A stretch of DNA of 64,000 nucleotides, from NCBI GenBank assembly GCA_028819845.1, contig JAPPKS010000027.1:310001-374000 (forward strand), read 5' to 3'. The notes under the pieces are model-generated. The model searched no databases. It was not told the DNA's origin and saw only the letters and a program-made list of their open reading frames with translations. The position numbers were made by a program, and so were the translations under genes. Source of the stretch: Candidatus Poribacteria bacterium (GTDB lineage Bacteria > Poribacteria > WGA-4E > PCPOR2b). The first letter of the stretch is position 1; the number at the start of each line of letters is the position of its first letter. Positions 25,588 through 34,779 of this stretch are shown here, piece after piece.

Positions 25588-26367
25588 ATGAACCACGAGC
25601 AACTGGATAAAGTAGACACCATCTTAAATGTACAAAGTTTAAACGCTTGGTATGGCACGGCACTGGCGCTGAAAGATATATCGTTTAATATTGAACGTTT
25701 CAGAGTGACCGCGTTGATTGGCCCGTCCGGATGCGGCAAAAGTACGCTCATCCGGTGTTTCAACCGTATGAACGACTTCATTCCCACTTTTAGGCTGGCG
25801 GGACAAATCCTATTGGAGGGCGAGGATTTATACTCCCCAGCAGTTGATCCGGTTGAGGTGCGTTTGCGGCTCGGCATGGTCTTTCAGAAGCAGAACCCGT
25901 TTCCAAAATCCATCTATGAAAATGTGGCTTACGGCCCTAGGATTTCGGGGATTCGCAATCGTCTTAAGCTTGATATGATAGTTGAAGACAGTTTGAAAAA
26001 GGCTGCGCTATGGGATGAAGTCAAGGACAAGTTGAAAGACAACGCGTACACACTTTCTGGCGGACAACAACAGCGGCTTTGCATCGCGAGGACGTTAGCA
26101 ATTGAGCCGGAGGTATTGTTGCTGGATGAACCGTGTTCAGCGCTCGATCCAATAGCGACGGGCAAAATTGAGGAACTGATACTGGAATTGAAAGCCAACT
26201 ACACGGTTCTAATCGTTACGCACAACATGCAACAGGCGGCGCGTGTTTCGGATTTTACGGCTTTTCTCTATCTCGGCGAGCTGATTGAGTTTGATGCGAC
26301 AGAAAAGATATTTACCAATCCGGGAGACTCAAGGACAGAGGCTTACATCACAGGCAAGTTTGGTTAA
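25588..26367 (+). CDS. pstB: Phosphate ABC transporter ATPase
   Basis: The start at ATG 25588 follows GTGAGG within the pstA-pstB junction; an earlier in-frame start lies inside pstA and is not needed. The 259-residue protein has Walker [10 protein letters not shown], the PstB-type phrase IRCFNRMND, the Q-loop [19 protein letters not shown], signature LSGGQQQR and Walker [14 protein letters not shown]. The phrase NRMND and the QKxNPFP loop are specific to PstB among ABC ATPases. It drives phosphate import. Confidence 0.95.
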   Translation: MNHEQLDKVDTILNVQSLNAWYGTALALKDISFNIERFRVTALIGPSGCGKSTLIRCFNRMNDFIPTFRLAGQILLEGEDLYSPAVDPVEVRLRLGMVFQKQNPFPKSIYENVAYGPRISGIRNRLKLDMIVEDSLKKAALWDEVKDKLKDNAYTLSGGQQQRLCIARTLAIEPEVLLLDEPCSALDPIATGKIEELILELKANYTVLIVTHNMQQAARVSDFTAFLYLGELIEFDATEKIFTNPGDSRTEAYITGKFG

Positions 26368-26515
26368 TTGGCCTTAAATTTTCGGCGAGACAGTAGTCTG
26401 GATGACTGTCCATTATGCATGAATTACAGATTTCTTAACCAAATGATGCGCCCTGAATTAGGTTGATGTACGGATTGCATGAAATATACATCATCCGGCA
26501 AAAGGAGGTATTACG

Positions 26516-27196
26516 ATGCAGCGGCGTTTTGAACTTGAATTAAGTGAACTTCAACAGAAACTGCTCGTGCTCGGGGGCCTTGCGGAAGATATGCTACACC
26601 GGGCGGTCGAGTCTGTTCTCAACCGCAACGGAGAGCTTGCGCAGGCGGTCATTGACAGTGATGACCAAGCCGATGCACTTGAGAATGAAATTGAAGAATA
26701 CTGCATCCAACTCATTGCCCTCCACCAGCCAGCGGCGTCAGATGTCCGTTTTCTCACGATGGCGATGAAGATTAACCGTGACCTTGAGCGGATGGCAGAC
26801 AAGGCAGTCGATATTGCTCAACGATGCCTAGAATTAATGGAGCATGCGCCGGTTAAGCCGTTTATAGACTTGCCGCGCGTTGCTAGAATCGTCCAGGAAA
26901 TGGTGAAAGACACACTCGACGCATTTGTAAACCGCGACGCTATCTTAGCCCAGGAGGTGCGGGAACGAGATAAGCAGGTTGACGCCATATACGACCAAAC
27001 TTTGCGTGAGCTTTTGACGTATATGATTGAGCGGCCTGAACTCGTCCGGCCTGGCATCAGCACGTTGCTGCTCTTCCGGCATTTGGAGCGGATTGGAGAC
27101 TTGGCGGCGAATATTGGCGAAGAGGTATACTATTTGGTTGAAGGCGATGTGATTCGTCATCAACGTGCCGCGAAACTCAAGGAAAAAACGGAATAG
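26516..27196 (+). CDS. phoU: Phosphate transport regulator
   Basis: The 226-residue helical protein has two PhoU repeats, each of three helices, with metal-binding E-x-x-x-D patterns (residues ~50-60 and ~105-165). The start at ATG 26516 follows AAAGGAGG. PhoU links the state of the Pst transporter to the PhoR/PhoB pair and limits phosphate uptake. In this window the adjacent regulator gene is wrecked, so its partner must be elsewhere or absent. A 148-bp gap separates it from pstB, so it may have its own promoter. Confidence 0.93.
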   Translation: MQRRFELELSELQQKLLVLGGLAEDMLHRAVESVLNRNGELAQAVIDSDDQADALENEIEEYCIQLIALHQPAASDVRFLTMAMKINRDLERMADKAVDIAQRCLELMEHAPVKPFIDLPRVARIVQEMVKDTLDAFVNRDAILAQEVRERDKQVDAIYDQTLRELLTYMIERPELVRPGISTLLLFRHLERIGDLAANIGEEVYYLVEGDVIRHQRAAKLKEKTE

Positions 27197-27211
27197 TTCT
27201 TGCGGAAGCGA

Positions 27212-27499
27212 CGCTTTTAACCGAAATCCCACGCCGTGCGCGGTTTAGATTAAATCGCCAAATCCACCTAATTTGCGTCTAAGTCGGCTGATGTGCGTGT
27301 CTATTGTGCGATTCGCGCCGTAATACTCCTGTCCCTTAACTACGTCCATCAAAATGTTCCGAGTAAATGCACGCCCCGGTGAACCGGCGAATAACGTCTG
27401 CATCTTAATTTCCGTCGTCGTTAAATCAATTAACGCTTCGTGACTGAAGGCTTCATGCTATTCCAAATCAACTGTTAGTCCGTTGAGCCGGAGTTTTGA
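27212..27499 (-). pseudogene. Remnant of a PhoB/OmpR-type response regulator (DNA-binding domain)
   Basis: Reading the minus strand gives a winged-helix effector domain in one frame: SKLRLNGLTVDLE, stop, HEAFSHEALIDLTTTEIKMQTLF, then GRAFTRNILMD, NRTIDTHISRLRRKLGGFGDLI, stop, TAHGVGFRLKA. The pattern LTxTExK...GRxFTR...RTxDxHISRLRRKL...GVGFRL is that of PhoB-type regulators. TAG at 27458-27460 and TAA at 27245-27247 interrupt it, and the receiver domain is gone. Its position beside phoU fits a former PhoB. Both stops could come from C-to-T changes in CAG and CAA. Confidence 0.75.
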
Positions 27500-27582
27500 G
27501 GCGGCAGATTCGTTTCGATTGCCGGCAAAAACACCAGCACAATGGTGATATAATTCCAGATAAGTCGGGTGCGAATGCGCAT
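27475..27582 (-). other. Short frame resembling the N-terminus of a sensor histidine kinase
   Basis: Overlapping the regulator remnant in another frame, ATG 27582 opens MRIRTRLIWNYITIVLVFLP, which looks like the first transmembrane segment of a PhoR-like kinase, and stops after 35 residues. If it is real, a deletion fused the start of a kinase gene to the end of a regulator gene. The evidence is the local pattern only. The rest of the gap 27197-27694 holds nothing else I recognise. Confidence 0.25.
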
Positions 27583-27694
27583 CTTTAATCGTCTTCTAGC
27601 GTTCTAGAGAGTCAATCTAGAAAACGATGTTGAAAGTTTACATGAGCAAGGCGGTCGAGCACGTTACGTTCACGGCACAATGCTCGGGGATTTA

Positions 27695-29164
27695 CTATTG
27701 AAGACCTAACGATGAAATGGAAGCGGCTTGAGGTGCCCGCGTCGGCACTTTTTCCAGGGCATCGTCATTTCTCCACTTGTCGGATGGAACATAGTGCTTG
27801 TAATCGCTTATCTTCCCGTGTGTTCCAGCATAGAACATAAAATTTGCACCCATGCGTAGGATTGAGGGCACAAAATCAATCCCGCCCATACCCCTGCCGG
27901 GAGCTTCCCATCCGTTGTTATAGTCGTCATAGCTGATGACTACGGAGAGGCGTCCATTCAACTCAAACGCGGTCATAGGAAGGGTGGGCCGGCTGTACGG
28001 ATTGGGACTGGCAGGTTGCCCGCCGAGTTTAAACGGTTCATTCCAGATTGGATGATCGTTTGGAATCTTCATGAGTTCTCTACCACCAGCGCCGAGGATA
28101 ATCTCTCGAAACTGTGCGCGCAATGAACGTGCAAATGCCCGTACTGATGCGCTGCCTTGCCCCATATCGTCGTCAACAAAGATGAAGCCGCCTTTCTCAA
28201 CGAGATAACGTGTGAGGTTCCATTTTTCCGCGGGGCGCAGGCGAACTGCGCGCGTGCCGTTCATATAGAGCATTGGAGATTCATGAATTCCCGGGTCATC
28301 AAGAAAAAGCGTACGACCGGCGATTCGACCTTTGATGTGTGTACTTTGCGTCATCCATCTCACCAAAAAGTAAAGTGCGGTCGGATCGACTTCAAAAAAT
28401 TCATTCATTCCACGTTGGCGAAAACGGACGTAGCAGATATGGAAATAGCCGGTGGGCATACCAGTGTGGGGGTCGGTGTAAATTCGAGCACCTAATTCGT
28501 TCGCCTTAAGTGGCACCATGAGTTGATTTCCCAAATGAATCTCGCGGTTTAAAGCATTTAGTGCGGACGGTTCGGCGCCAGTGTCATTCACTAAGGACTT
28601 TATACCGGAAGCCATGCGGTGAGAATTCTGCCCGATTGGAATGCCGTGATGTGCAGAGTGAATCCCGCGTTGGCTATACCGGTTTGCGCGGCCGCCACCC
28701 GGCAAAACAGATGCAGAAAAAGCCGGCGCACCCTGCGAGTCGGCGGTTGGGAGATTCACGTGCGTGATTATGTGGGCAGTTGGTTGATTGGGATTGACAA
28801 CCCTTGGTGTTTCTGGATTTGGCGTTAAATCGAGCTTTAAGCGGCGATTTGAAAATGCAACCTTCTGTTCAGCGGTAACGCGGGGGCTTTCATGCCTTAC
28901 CGATGTTGTGACACGTGGTGTAGTTTGAATTTGGTCGACAACTATTACTGATTGAACGGGAACAATAGGCTTTGCCGCTGGTTTAACTATCGGCTTGCGG
29001 ATCATCGGCTTGGGAGGTTCGGCGGGTTGTAGAATGCTGGCGTCAATGAGATCACGAAACGCACGCGTCCGAGTTATCAAGAACACCCCGATGACGAAGG
29101 CGATTAGCGCATGAATTAGAAGGGAGACTATAAACGATTGAGAAGCCGTCCTTAAGCGCGACAC
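27695..29164 (-). CDS. DUF4159-domain protein with TonB-like N-terminal anchor
   Basis: In this 489-residue protein, residues 10-30 form one membrane segment (FIVSLLIHALIAFVIGVFL). A Pro/Lys/Ile-rich linker (PKPMIRKPIVKPAAKPIV) follows, as in TonB or energy-transducing proteins. The C-terminal ~220 residues match DUF4159: FLVRWMTQSTHIKG, LYMNGTRAVRL, YLVEKGGFIFVDDD, a DHPIW motif and ISYDDYNNGWEAPGRGMGG. DUF4159 proteins often sit with MoxR/vWA systems in diderm bacteria, but their role is unknown. It lies 23 bp after accA on the same strand, so the two probably share a transcript. Confidence 0.8.
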   Translation of the reverse strand: MSRLRTASQSFIVSLLIHALIAFVIGVFLITRTRAFRDLIDASILQPAEPPKPMIRKPIVKPAAKPIVPVQSVIVVDQIQTTPRVTTSVRHESPRVTAEQKVAFSNRRLKLDLTPNPETPRVVNPNQPTAHIITHVNLPTADSQGAPAFSASVLPGGGRANRYSQRGIHSAHHGIPIGQNSHRMASGIKSLVNDTGAEPSALNALNREIHLGNQLMVPLKANELGARIYTDPHTGMPTGYFHICYVRFRQRGMNEFFEVDPTALYFLVRWMTQSTHIKGRIAGRTLFLDDPGIHESPMLYMNGTRAVRLRPAEKWNLTRYLVEKGGFIFVDDDMGQGSASVRAFARSLRAQFREIILGAGGRELMKIPNDHPIWNEPFKLGGQPASPNPYSRPTLPMTAFELNGRLSVVISYDDYNNGWEAPGRGMGGIDFVPSILRMGANFMFYAGTHGKISDYKHYVPSDKWRNDDALEKVPTRAPQAASISSLGLQ

Positions 29165-29187
29165 TTGACACCCGCCTTATTCACCAT

Positions 29188-30159
29188 TCACAAGTTTTCT
29201 TCACCGTAGATTCCTATTCTCCGGTAACGTTCACTTCGCTGTTGAAGCAATACATCTCGATCGAGTTGCATCAATTCTTTCAGATGTTTTCGAATTGCAG
29301 ATTTGACGCGCTTGGCAGCCATCGGAAAGTCTCGATGCGCTCCACCGAGCGGCTCACGAATGATTCCATCAATGATGCCGAATTCGAGCAAATCCACGGC
29401 GGTGGGTTTTAGCGCTTCAGCGGCTTGCGGTGCATGTGTGCCGTCGTCCTTCCACACGATACTGCTACACGCCTCCGGAGGGGCTACGCAATAAATGGCG
29501 TATTCCATCATGAGCACACGATCTCCCATTGCGATGGCTAACGCACCGCCGCTGCCTCCTTCGCCAATCAGAATAACTATCATTGGCACCTGCAATCGCG
29601 CCATCTCTGCCAAATTTTCGGCGATTGCCATGGCTTGTCCACGCTCCTCCGAGCCTCTATCAAAATGCGCCGCGGGAGTGTCGACAAAGCTGATAATAGG
29701 CCGGTTAAACTTTTCTGCAAATTTCATCAACCGCCGCGCCTTCCGATAACCCTCCGGGTGCGGCATTCCAAAATTTACAGCTTGCCGCTCTTTCAGGTTT
29801 TTTCCCTTCTGATGCGCCAGGTAGACAATTGGATTCCCGTCGAACCAAGCCAGACCGCCATTTAACGCTTGATCGTCGTCAAACAACTTATCTCCGTGGA
29901 GTTCAATGGGATCATCGAAGAGCGCATTGATGTATATTGGCGTTTGCGGGCGTTCTTCGTGCCGCGCCAGCCAAACCTTATCCCACCGGGTCAACTTTTG
30001 AAGGGTGTGCCGGGTAAATCGATCGGCATCGGCTTCGAGCGCTTTTATGTTTTCTGCAATACTCGATTCCGGATTTTCTTCGGCGAATGATTTCAGTTGT
30101 TCTATGTGTTGGCCTAACTCGATGAGCGGTTTTTCAAAGTCCAAATTTTTCGAACGCAT
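29188..30159 (-). CDS. accA: Acetyl-CoA carboxylase carboxyltransferase subunit alpha
   Basis: AccA, with AccD, transfers the carboxyl group from carboxybiotin to acetyl-CoA, forming malonyl-CoA for fatty-acid synthesis. The protein has 323 residues, the usual length, with a helical N-terminus (LDFEKPLIELGQHIEQL) and the crotonase-like core: GKNLKERQAVNFGMPHPEGYRKA, FVDTPAAHFDRGSEERGQ, GEGGSGGALAI. accD is not in the window. The gene starts 12 bp after the dprA stop, so the two are probably co-transcribed. Confidence 0.95.
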   Translation of the reverse strand: MRSKNLDFEKPLIELGQHIEQLKSFAEENPESSIAENIKALEADADRFTRHTLQKLTRWDKVWLARHEERPQTPIYINALFDDPIELHGDKLFDDDQALNGGLAWFDGNPIVYLAHQKGKNLKERQAVNFGMPHPEGYRKARRLMKFAEKFNRPIISFVDTPAAHFDRGSEERGQAMAIAENLAEMARLQVPMIVILIGEGGSGGALAIAMGDRVLMMEYAIYCVAPPEACSSIVWKDDGTHAPQAAEALKPTAVDLLEFGIIDGIIREPLGGAHRDFPMAAKRVKSAIRKHLKELMQLDRDVLLQQRSERYRRIGIYGEENL

Positions 30160-30171
30160 AGTGTCAATCTC

Positions 30172-31371
30172 TTATTTTTTCGCAAAATGTTTGCCCGGCA
30201 ACTGTTCGACAATACCTTTCAGTTCAAGGGTGAGGAGAACACTGGACACTCGGTTAATGGGGAGCTGTGCTGTTCGGACAATCTGATCAATGTGTGAGGT
30301 GGGCGCATCTATCGCCGAGAGAACTACGCCTTCATCCGGTGTCAGTTGTACAGACGGCGCAGGCTTGTCCTCCTCCTGCGGCATATCATCTAGTGTCAAT
30401 TGGCGGGAATGGCTGATTGTTGAATCGGGGTGCGGATGTTGCTCATGGGGTTGAGAGGCCGTAGATGATGGAGGTGCCAATCCTGTAAAGGCCTGAGGCA
30501 GTTCATCAAAGAGGTCGTCAACGGAGTGGATGAGGGTGGCTCCTTGATTGATAAGTTTGTGCGTGCCCTGAGAGAGTTTTGAAAAGATTTGGCCCGGCAC
30601 GGCAAAAACTTCACGTCCTTGTTCGGCGGCAAGCCGGGCAGTAATCAGAGAACCGCTGCGTTCAGAGGCTTCGACAACGAGAGTTCCCGAAGTCAATCCG
30701 CTGATAACGCGATTTCGAAGCGGGAAGTTTGTTCCCATTGGCGGCACGGTCATCGGGAATTCGGAGATTAGTGCGCCGCCCGATTCAAGAATTTCATCAG
30801 CGAGATGCCGATTTTCCTCCGGGTATACATGATTCAACCCATTTCCCATGACAGCAATTGTACGGCCGCCCGCTTCTAATGCGCCGCGGTGCGCAACGGT
30901 ATCTATGCCTCGCGCAAACCCGCTGACAATGGTGACCCCCCGCGCTGCAAGCTGCTGGCTAAGTTGCTGACAGGTGGTTTTACCATAATGTGTCGGACTC
31001 CGCGACCCCACAATTGCGATGCTCAATGCGTCTTGCGGAGGCAACCGCCGCTTGACATATAGTACCAGCGGCGGGTCGCTAATCTGTTTGAGAAGGGGTG
31101 GATAAGCTTCATCCTCGAATGTAACGATGTGACACTGATGGGATTGAATAAGTTCAAGTTCCCGATTCAAAGAGACGTGCGACCTGCCGTTGACTAGTCG
31201 TTGGCGCGCCTTATGCGTAAGCCCCTCAATCTGAACCAATTGCTCCGATGTTGCCGTTAAAGCCCTCTCCGCGGATCCAAACGCCGCCATCAGACATCGA
31301 ATTGATTGACTCCCAACACCGGGGATGATGCTGAGATGAATCAAGTTCTTCACTTCATCAGATAACGTCAT
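30172..31371 (-). CDS. dprA: DNA-processing protein DprA
   Basis: DprA loads RecA on incoming single-stranded DNA during natural transformation. The 399-residue protein has an N-terminal helix-hairpin-helix region (about 1-70), the Rossmann-like DprA core (IAIVGSRSPTHYGK, VSGFARGIDTVAHRGAL, GNGLNHVYPEENRHLA, ISEFP, FPLRNRVISGLT), and a C-terminal winged-helix (DLM) domain after a linker. The complete set of core motifs argues for a functional gene. It lies 9 bp downstream of a lipoprotein gene on the same strand. Confidence 0.95.
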   Translation of the reverse strand: MTLSDEVKNLIHLSIIPGVGSQSIRCLMAAFGSAERALTATSEQLVQIEGLTHKARQRLVNGRSHVSLNRELELIQSHQCHIVTFEDEAYPPLLKQISDPPLVLYVKRRLPPQDALSIAIVGSRSPTHYGKTTCQQLSQQLAARGVTIVSGFARGIDTVAHRGALEAGGRTIAVMGNGLNHVYPEENRHLADEILESGGALISEFPMTVPPMGTNFPLRNRVISGLTSGTLVVEASERSGSLITARLAAEQGREVFAVPGQIFSKLSQGTHKLINQGATLIHSVDDLFDELPQAFTGLAPPSSTASQPHEQHPHPDSTISHSRQLTLDDMPQEEDKPAPSVQLTPDEGVVLSAIDAPTSHIDQIVRTAQLPINRVSSVLLTLELKGIVEQLPGKHFAKK

Positions 31372-31380
31372 CTACGGTTC

Positions 31381-31971
31381 TCACTGGTCAGATGTTTCGG
31401 GAACAACTGGTTCTTCCGGCGGCAGCGCATAATAGACTTCAATCTCTTGAATTTTTCGATTTCGTACAACCGGTGCGCCGCCATCCGTTACCGTTCTTCG
31501 TTTCTCACCCCCCACCCGGCGAGAATCCCATCTACGAGGAACTTTGAGGCGGACTTTGCGAGTCGTCATTGGTTCCTTACCGGTGTATTTGTATTCCGGT
31601 CTCAAATGATCCCTGACACTTCTGACAGTCTTCCATTTCCCGTTCTCATCTTCGTACTGGATTTCGAAAAACTCCAGTTGTCCTTCCTTGGCTATTACAA
31701 TAATCCGCTGGACTTGTTGCGGTCTGCCCCATTGAATCACAGCTTGGCTGTATTCATCAGCTTCTTTGTATGAGTCCGGGTTGTTCGGATCATCCCTTAT
31801 TGGGCTAGTTTCACCAACTGAATAGAGATTACCGTCGTTTAGCCTCGGATCGTCCGCTGTTCCGGACATAGCAATGTTCTCACTCCATCTGATTGATGAG
31901 GTGGACGAGGTCAAACAACCGAGGCATGAAACCATTGCCAGAATTATCAGTGTATACGCGGCGTATCGCAT
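31381..31971 (-). CDS. Lipoprotein with discoidin-like (F5/8 C) domain pattern, paralogue 1
   Basis: The 196-residue protein begins with a lipoprotein signal (LIILAMVSCLGC) and contains one beta-sandwich-like domain: LNDGNLYSVGETSP, AVIQWGRPQQVQRIIVIA, LEFFEIQYEDENGKWKTV, and a closing IQEIEVYYA. The order 'DGN, hydrophobic strand with R-I-V-I, D-x-x-G-x-W, final E-I-E-x-Y' is that of F5/8-type C (discoidin) domains, which bind glycans or lipids. The next gene upstream (32083-32703) encodes a protein of the same layout. The fold is inferred from pattern only. Confidence 0.7.
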   Translation of the reverse strand: MRYAAYTLIILAMVSCLGCLTSSTSSIRWSENIAMSGTADDPRLNDGNLYSVGETSPIRDDPNNPDSYKEADEYSQAVIQWGRPQQVQRIIVIAKEGQLEFFEIQYEDENGKWKTVRSVRDHLRPEYKYTGKEPMTTRKVRLKVPRRWDSRRVGGEKRRTVTDGGAPVVRNRKIQEIEVYYALPPEEPVVPETSDQ

Positions 31972-32082
31972 GTTTTCCTCCTATTCTAGTTTTATTGCGG
32001 ATTGCTTTCTGCAAAAGCAGAGCGTCTATTTTAAAAGTATTGATTCGATATAAAAAGAGGGAGTTGAGGTTGAATTTTCGAG

Positions 32083-32703
32083 TTACTTTAATTCTAAGAG
32101 GTCATCCAATTCCTGTTCCCGCTTTTCTACTTCCTGTTTTATTTCGGCATCCTCTGATGATCTGTAACCGTAGAGTTCAATCTCATAAAACTTACCCGGT
32201 GCACGGCTGTATCCGAAACCCACGGCCTGAAAACCGCCGCGTGCTCGTTCTCTCCGCCGCAACTCGGCATCATCGGTTGTTCCTAACACACGGATTCGGA
32301 TTCTGTCAGTCGGGAAATGCGCCCGAAGTCCGGAAAGTACGATGGGATTGGATTTGGCGCTCCTGACTTCCTTTAACACCACCCAATCGCTGTTTCCTTT
32401 ATCCGCCCACACGTCAAACTCTTTTAAGTTTTTTGAATGGATTACAATTCGGCTGATCACCTTTTTTTCAGGTAATGTTACAATGGCTTCGGTTGTAGGA
32501 GACATTCCGAATGCTCCTTCGGCGCCTTCAGGCAATGAAGCTTCGCCGACTGTCCTCAAGTTGCCATCAATCATTTCAGGGGTTGTTGCCCTTACGCCTT
32601 CCATTAGAGCATAGTTTTCGCTGAGCTCCTGCTTAGACACCAGCTTGCTAACAATATTACATCCAGTTAGACAAACCAACAATAAGGGTACAAAGCGGTA
32701 CAT
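32083..32703 (-). CDS. Lipoprotein with discoidin-like domain pattern, paralogue 2
   Basis: The 206-residue protein has a short lipoprotein signal (LLLVCLTGC). MIDGNLRTVGEASL, VISRIVIHSKNLKEFDVWAD, DWVVLKEVR and YEIELYG align in order with the neighbouring lipoprotein at 31381. It ends in a charged coiled segment (EQELDDLLELK) that the paralogue lacks. An insert rich in Arg (ELRRRERARGG) precedes the last strand. The pair probably arose by duplication and is likely anchored in the outer membrane. The ligand is unknown. Confidence 0.7.
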   Translation of the reverse strand: MYRFVPLLLVCLTGCNIVSKLVSKQELSENYALMEGVRATTPEMIDGNLRTVGEASLPEGAEGAFGMSPTTEAIVTLPEKKVISRIVIHSKNLKEFDVWADKGNSDWVVLKEVRSAKSNPIVLSGLRAHFPTDRIRIRVLGTTDDAELRRRERARGGFQAVGFGYSRAPGKFYEIELYGYRSSEDAEIKQEVEKREQELDDLLELK

Positions 32704-32745
32704 TTGTTATCACGCTCCTTGTATAATTTAGTGTGAGTTTGAAAT

Positions 32746-34206
32746 TCATGCGTCGTATTGTTGCCAAGTAGTTCCCGATCGAGAGTCCTTTAGCTCAATA
32801 TTCAGTTGCTTTAAGCTGTCGCGAATTTTATCCGAAATTTCCCAATCTTTGCGATTTCTCGCCTCTTGACGTACCTCCAAAATGAGCTGCATTAAATGTT
32901 CAATCAACAGGGCGTTGTCACTGCGGGCATCGGATTTCTGAGCGTAAATTCCCAACACCCCGCACAATTCAGTGAGCTTACGGTATGCATTGCCGAGCAC
33001 CGTTTTCACCAGAATTGAGGGGTGGGTGTGGTTTTCAGCGAGGAAGGAGTTGACATTACCCACGAATTTGAAAATCGCACCTATGGCGCCGGCGGTATTA
33101 AAATCGTCATTCATTGCGGCGTTAAATTCACGACGCATAGCATCTACAGATTCGATTAAAGCGATTTCATCTTCGCTGCGTTCAGCTTCAGCAACAGGTG
33201 TATTAGCGTGGTGTTCTTGGTATTGCCTCAACTCGATTAGACAGTTTTCCAACCGCCGGATCGCGCTGCTCGATTCCTTTAAGCTGGTGTCGTTGAAATC
33301 AAGTGGATGGCGGTATTGAGCGGAAATTAGGAAATGGCGGATTGCTTCGGGAGCATAATCTCGAAGCGCGTCGCGCACCAGAATGAAATTTTGCTCAGAT
33401 TTTCCCATTCTCTTTCCACCAGTTCTCAAGAATGCGACGTGCAACCAGTAACGAGCAAATTGCTTTCCGGTAGCCAACTCGCTCTGGGCAATCTCATTTT
33501 CGTGATGGGGAAATTGGAGGTCTTGCCCCCCGGCGTGAATGTCTAATGTTTCACCCAGATGCTTCATAGCCATTGCCGAGCACTCGATGTGCCAGCCCGG
33601 CCGTCCTCTCCCCCATGGGCTTTCCCACGACGGTTCACCGGGTTTAGCCATTTTCCAGAGGTCAAAATCGCGCGGATCTTCTTTTCGTTCGTTCACCGCG
33701 ACTCTGGCGCCGGCGCGCACATCCTTAACGTCTCGGTTTGAAAGTTTGCCGTAATTGGGGAAACGGTTTATGCGGTAATACAGGTCTCCGCCGCGTTCAT
33801 ACGCCGCACCTTTGTCAATCAACGTCTGAAGCAATTCAATGATTTCAGGCACATGTTCGGTTGCGCGGGGATGAACATCAGCAGGACGAATTCCAAGATG
33901 TCTCGAATCTTCAAAGTACGCTGCGGCATATTTCTGGGAAAGCTGTTTAGCATCAACACCAGATTCGTTTGCGCGATTGATAATTTTATCGTCAATGTCG
34001 GTGATGTTCTGAACTAGTTTGACTTGGTAACCCTGAAATTCGAGATAGCGCCGCACAACGTCAGAAACGAGGAACGTGCGCGCGTTTCCGATGTGAAAGT
34101 AATCGTAGACGGTAGGACCACAGGTATACATTTGTACCTTTCCCGCCCGCAATGGGGTAAATTCCTCCAGCCGTCTCGTGAGAGAGTTATAAATTCTTAA
34201 TGCCAA
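32746..34206 (-). CDS. cysS: Cysteinyl-tRNA synthetase
   Basis: This class I synthetase charges tRNA-Cys. The 486-residue protein has the HIGH motif in YDYFHIGNARTF and zinc ligands in CGPTVYD, HIECSAM and FPHHENEIAQ. Its KMSKS loop is GGKRMGKSEQNF, the serine-for-glycine variation being common in this family. The DALR-type helical domain fills the C-terminus. The start is ATG 34206. It follows ispF after a 69-bp gap in the usual ispD-ispF-cysS order found in many bacteria. Confidence 0.97.
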   Translation of the reverse strand: MALRIYNSLTRRLEEFTPLRAGKVQMYTCGPTVYDYFHIGNARTFLVSDVVRRYLEFQGYQVKLVQNITDIDDKIINRANESGVDAKQLSQKYAAAYFEDSRHLGIRPADVHPRATEHVPEIIELLQTLIDKGAAYERGGDLYYRINRFPNYGKLSNRDVKDVRAGARVAVNERKEDPRDFDLWKMAKPGEPSWESPWGRGRPGWHIECSAMAMKHLGETLDIHAGGQDLQFPHHENEIAQSELATGKQFARYWLHVAFLRTGGKRMGKSEQNFILVRDALRDYAPEAIRHFLISAQYRHPLDFNDTSLKESSSAIRRLENCLIELRQYQEHHANTPVAEAERSEDEIALIESVDAMRREFNAAMNDDFNTAGAIGAIFKFVGNVNSFLAENHTHPSILVKTVLGNAYRKLTELCGVLGIYAQKSDARSDNALLIEHLMQLILEVRQEARNRKDWEISDKIRDSLKQLNIELKDSRSGTTWQQYDA

Positions 34207-34275
34207 TGTTATTCCAATTTAGAGTCGTATTTTATCGTGCCGCGCATTAGAAATATGCGATAACATATCCCATAC

Positions 34276-34749
34276 CTAATGCCTAGCGTCTAAGCTAACA
34301 ATCGCTTGCGCGGCAATTGCTTTTTCCTTGCCAATGAATCCAAGCCCCTCCGATGTAGTGGCTTTTACGTTGATTCGATCTACGGGGACTGACAATGTAC
34401 TAGCGAGTTGCTGACGCATTTTTGGTATGTAAACGGCAAGCTTTGGACGTTGCGCGATAATAGTGCTGTCCACATTTAGAAATGAATAGTCCCGTTCAAC
34501 GAGCGTTTTGACGTGTTTCAACAATTTAAGGCTATTGACATCCGCATATGCTTCGTCCGTATCGGGAAAGTGAACGCCAATATCACCTAGGCCTGCCGCT
34601 CCCAATATTGCGTCGCAAACGGCGTGAGTTAATACATCAGCGTCGGAGTGTCCCAAGAGTCCTTTTGCATAGGGAATCTGAACTCCACCTAAAACCAGCT
34701 TTTGATTTTCCACCAGCCGGTGGACATCGTATCCAATTCCGACACGCAT
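34276..34749 (-). CDS. ispF: 2-C-methyl-D-erythritol 2,4-cyclodiphosphate synthase
   Basis: IspF closes the cyclodiphosphate ring in the MEP pathway of isoprenoid synthesis. The 157-residue protein shows GIGYDVHRL with the metal-binding Asp and His, [28 protein letters not shown], and [16 protein letters not shown], all family signatures. It lies 30 bp after ispD on the same strand, so two enzymes of one pathway are encoded together. Confidence 0.97.
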   Translation of the reverse strand: MRVGIGYDVHRLVENQKLVLGGVQIPYAKGLLGHSDADVLTHAVCDAILGAAGLGDIGVHFPDTDEAYADVNSLKLLKHVKTLVERDYSFLNVDSTIIAQRPKLAVYIPKMRQQLASTLSVPVDRINVKATTSEGLGFIGKEKAIAAQAIVSLDARH

Positions 34750-34779
34750 ATTTTTGAGTTGAAGATGGTCAACTAACTT

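Noticed and set aside
27245-27460. Stops in the PhoB-like remnant considered as recoding
   Set aside because: They are TAG and TAA, the receiver domain is missing, and all other genes use these codons as stops; decay is simpler.
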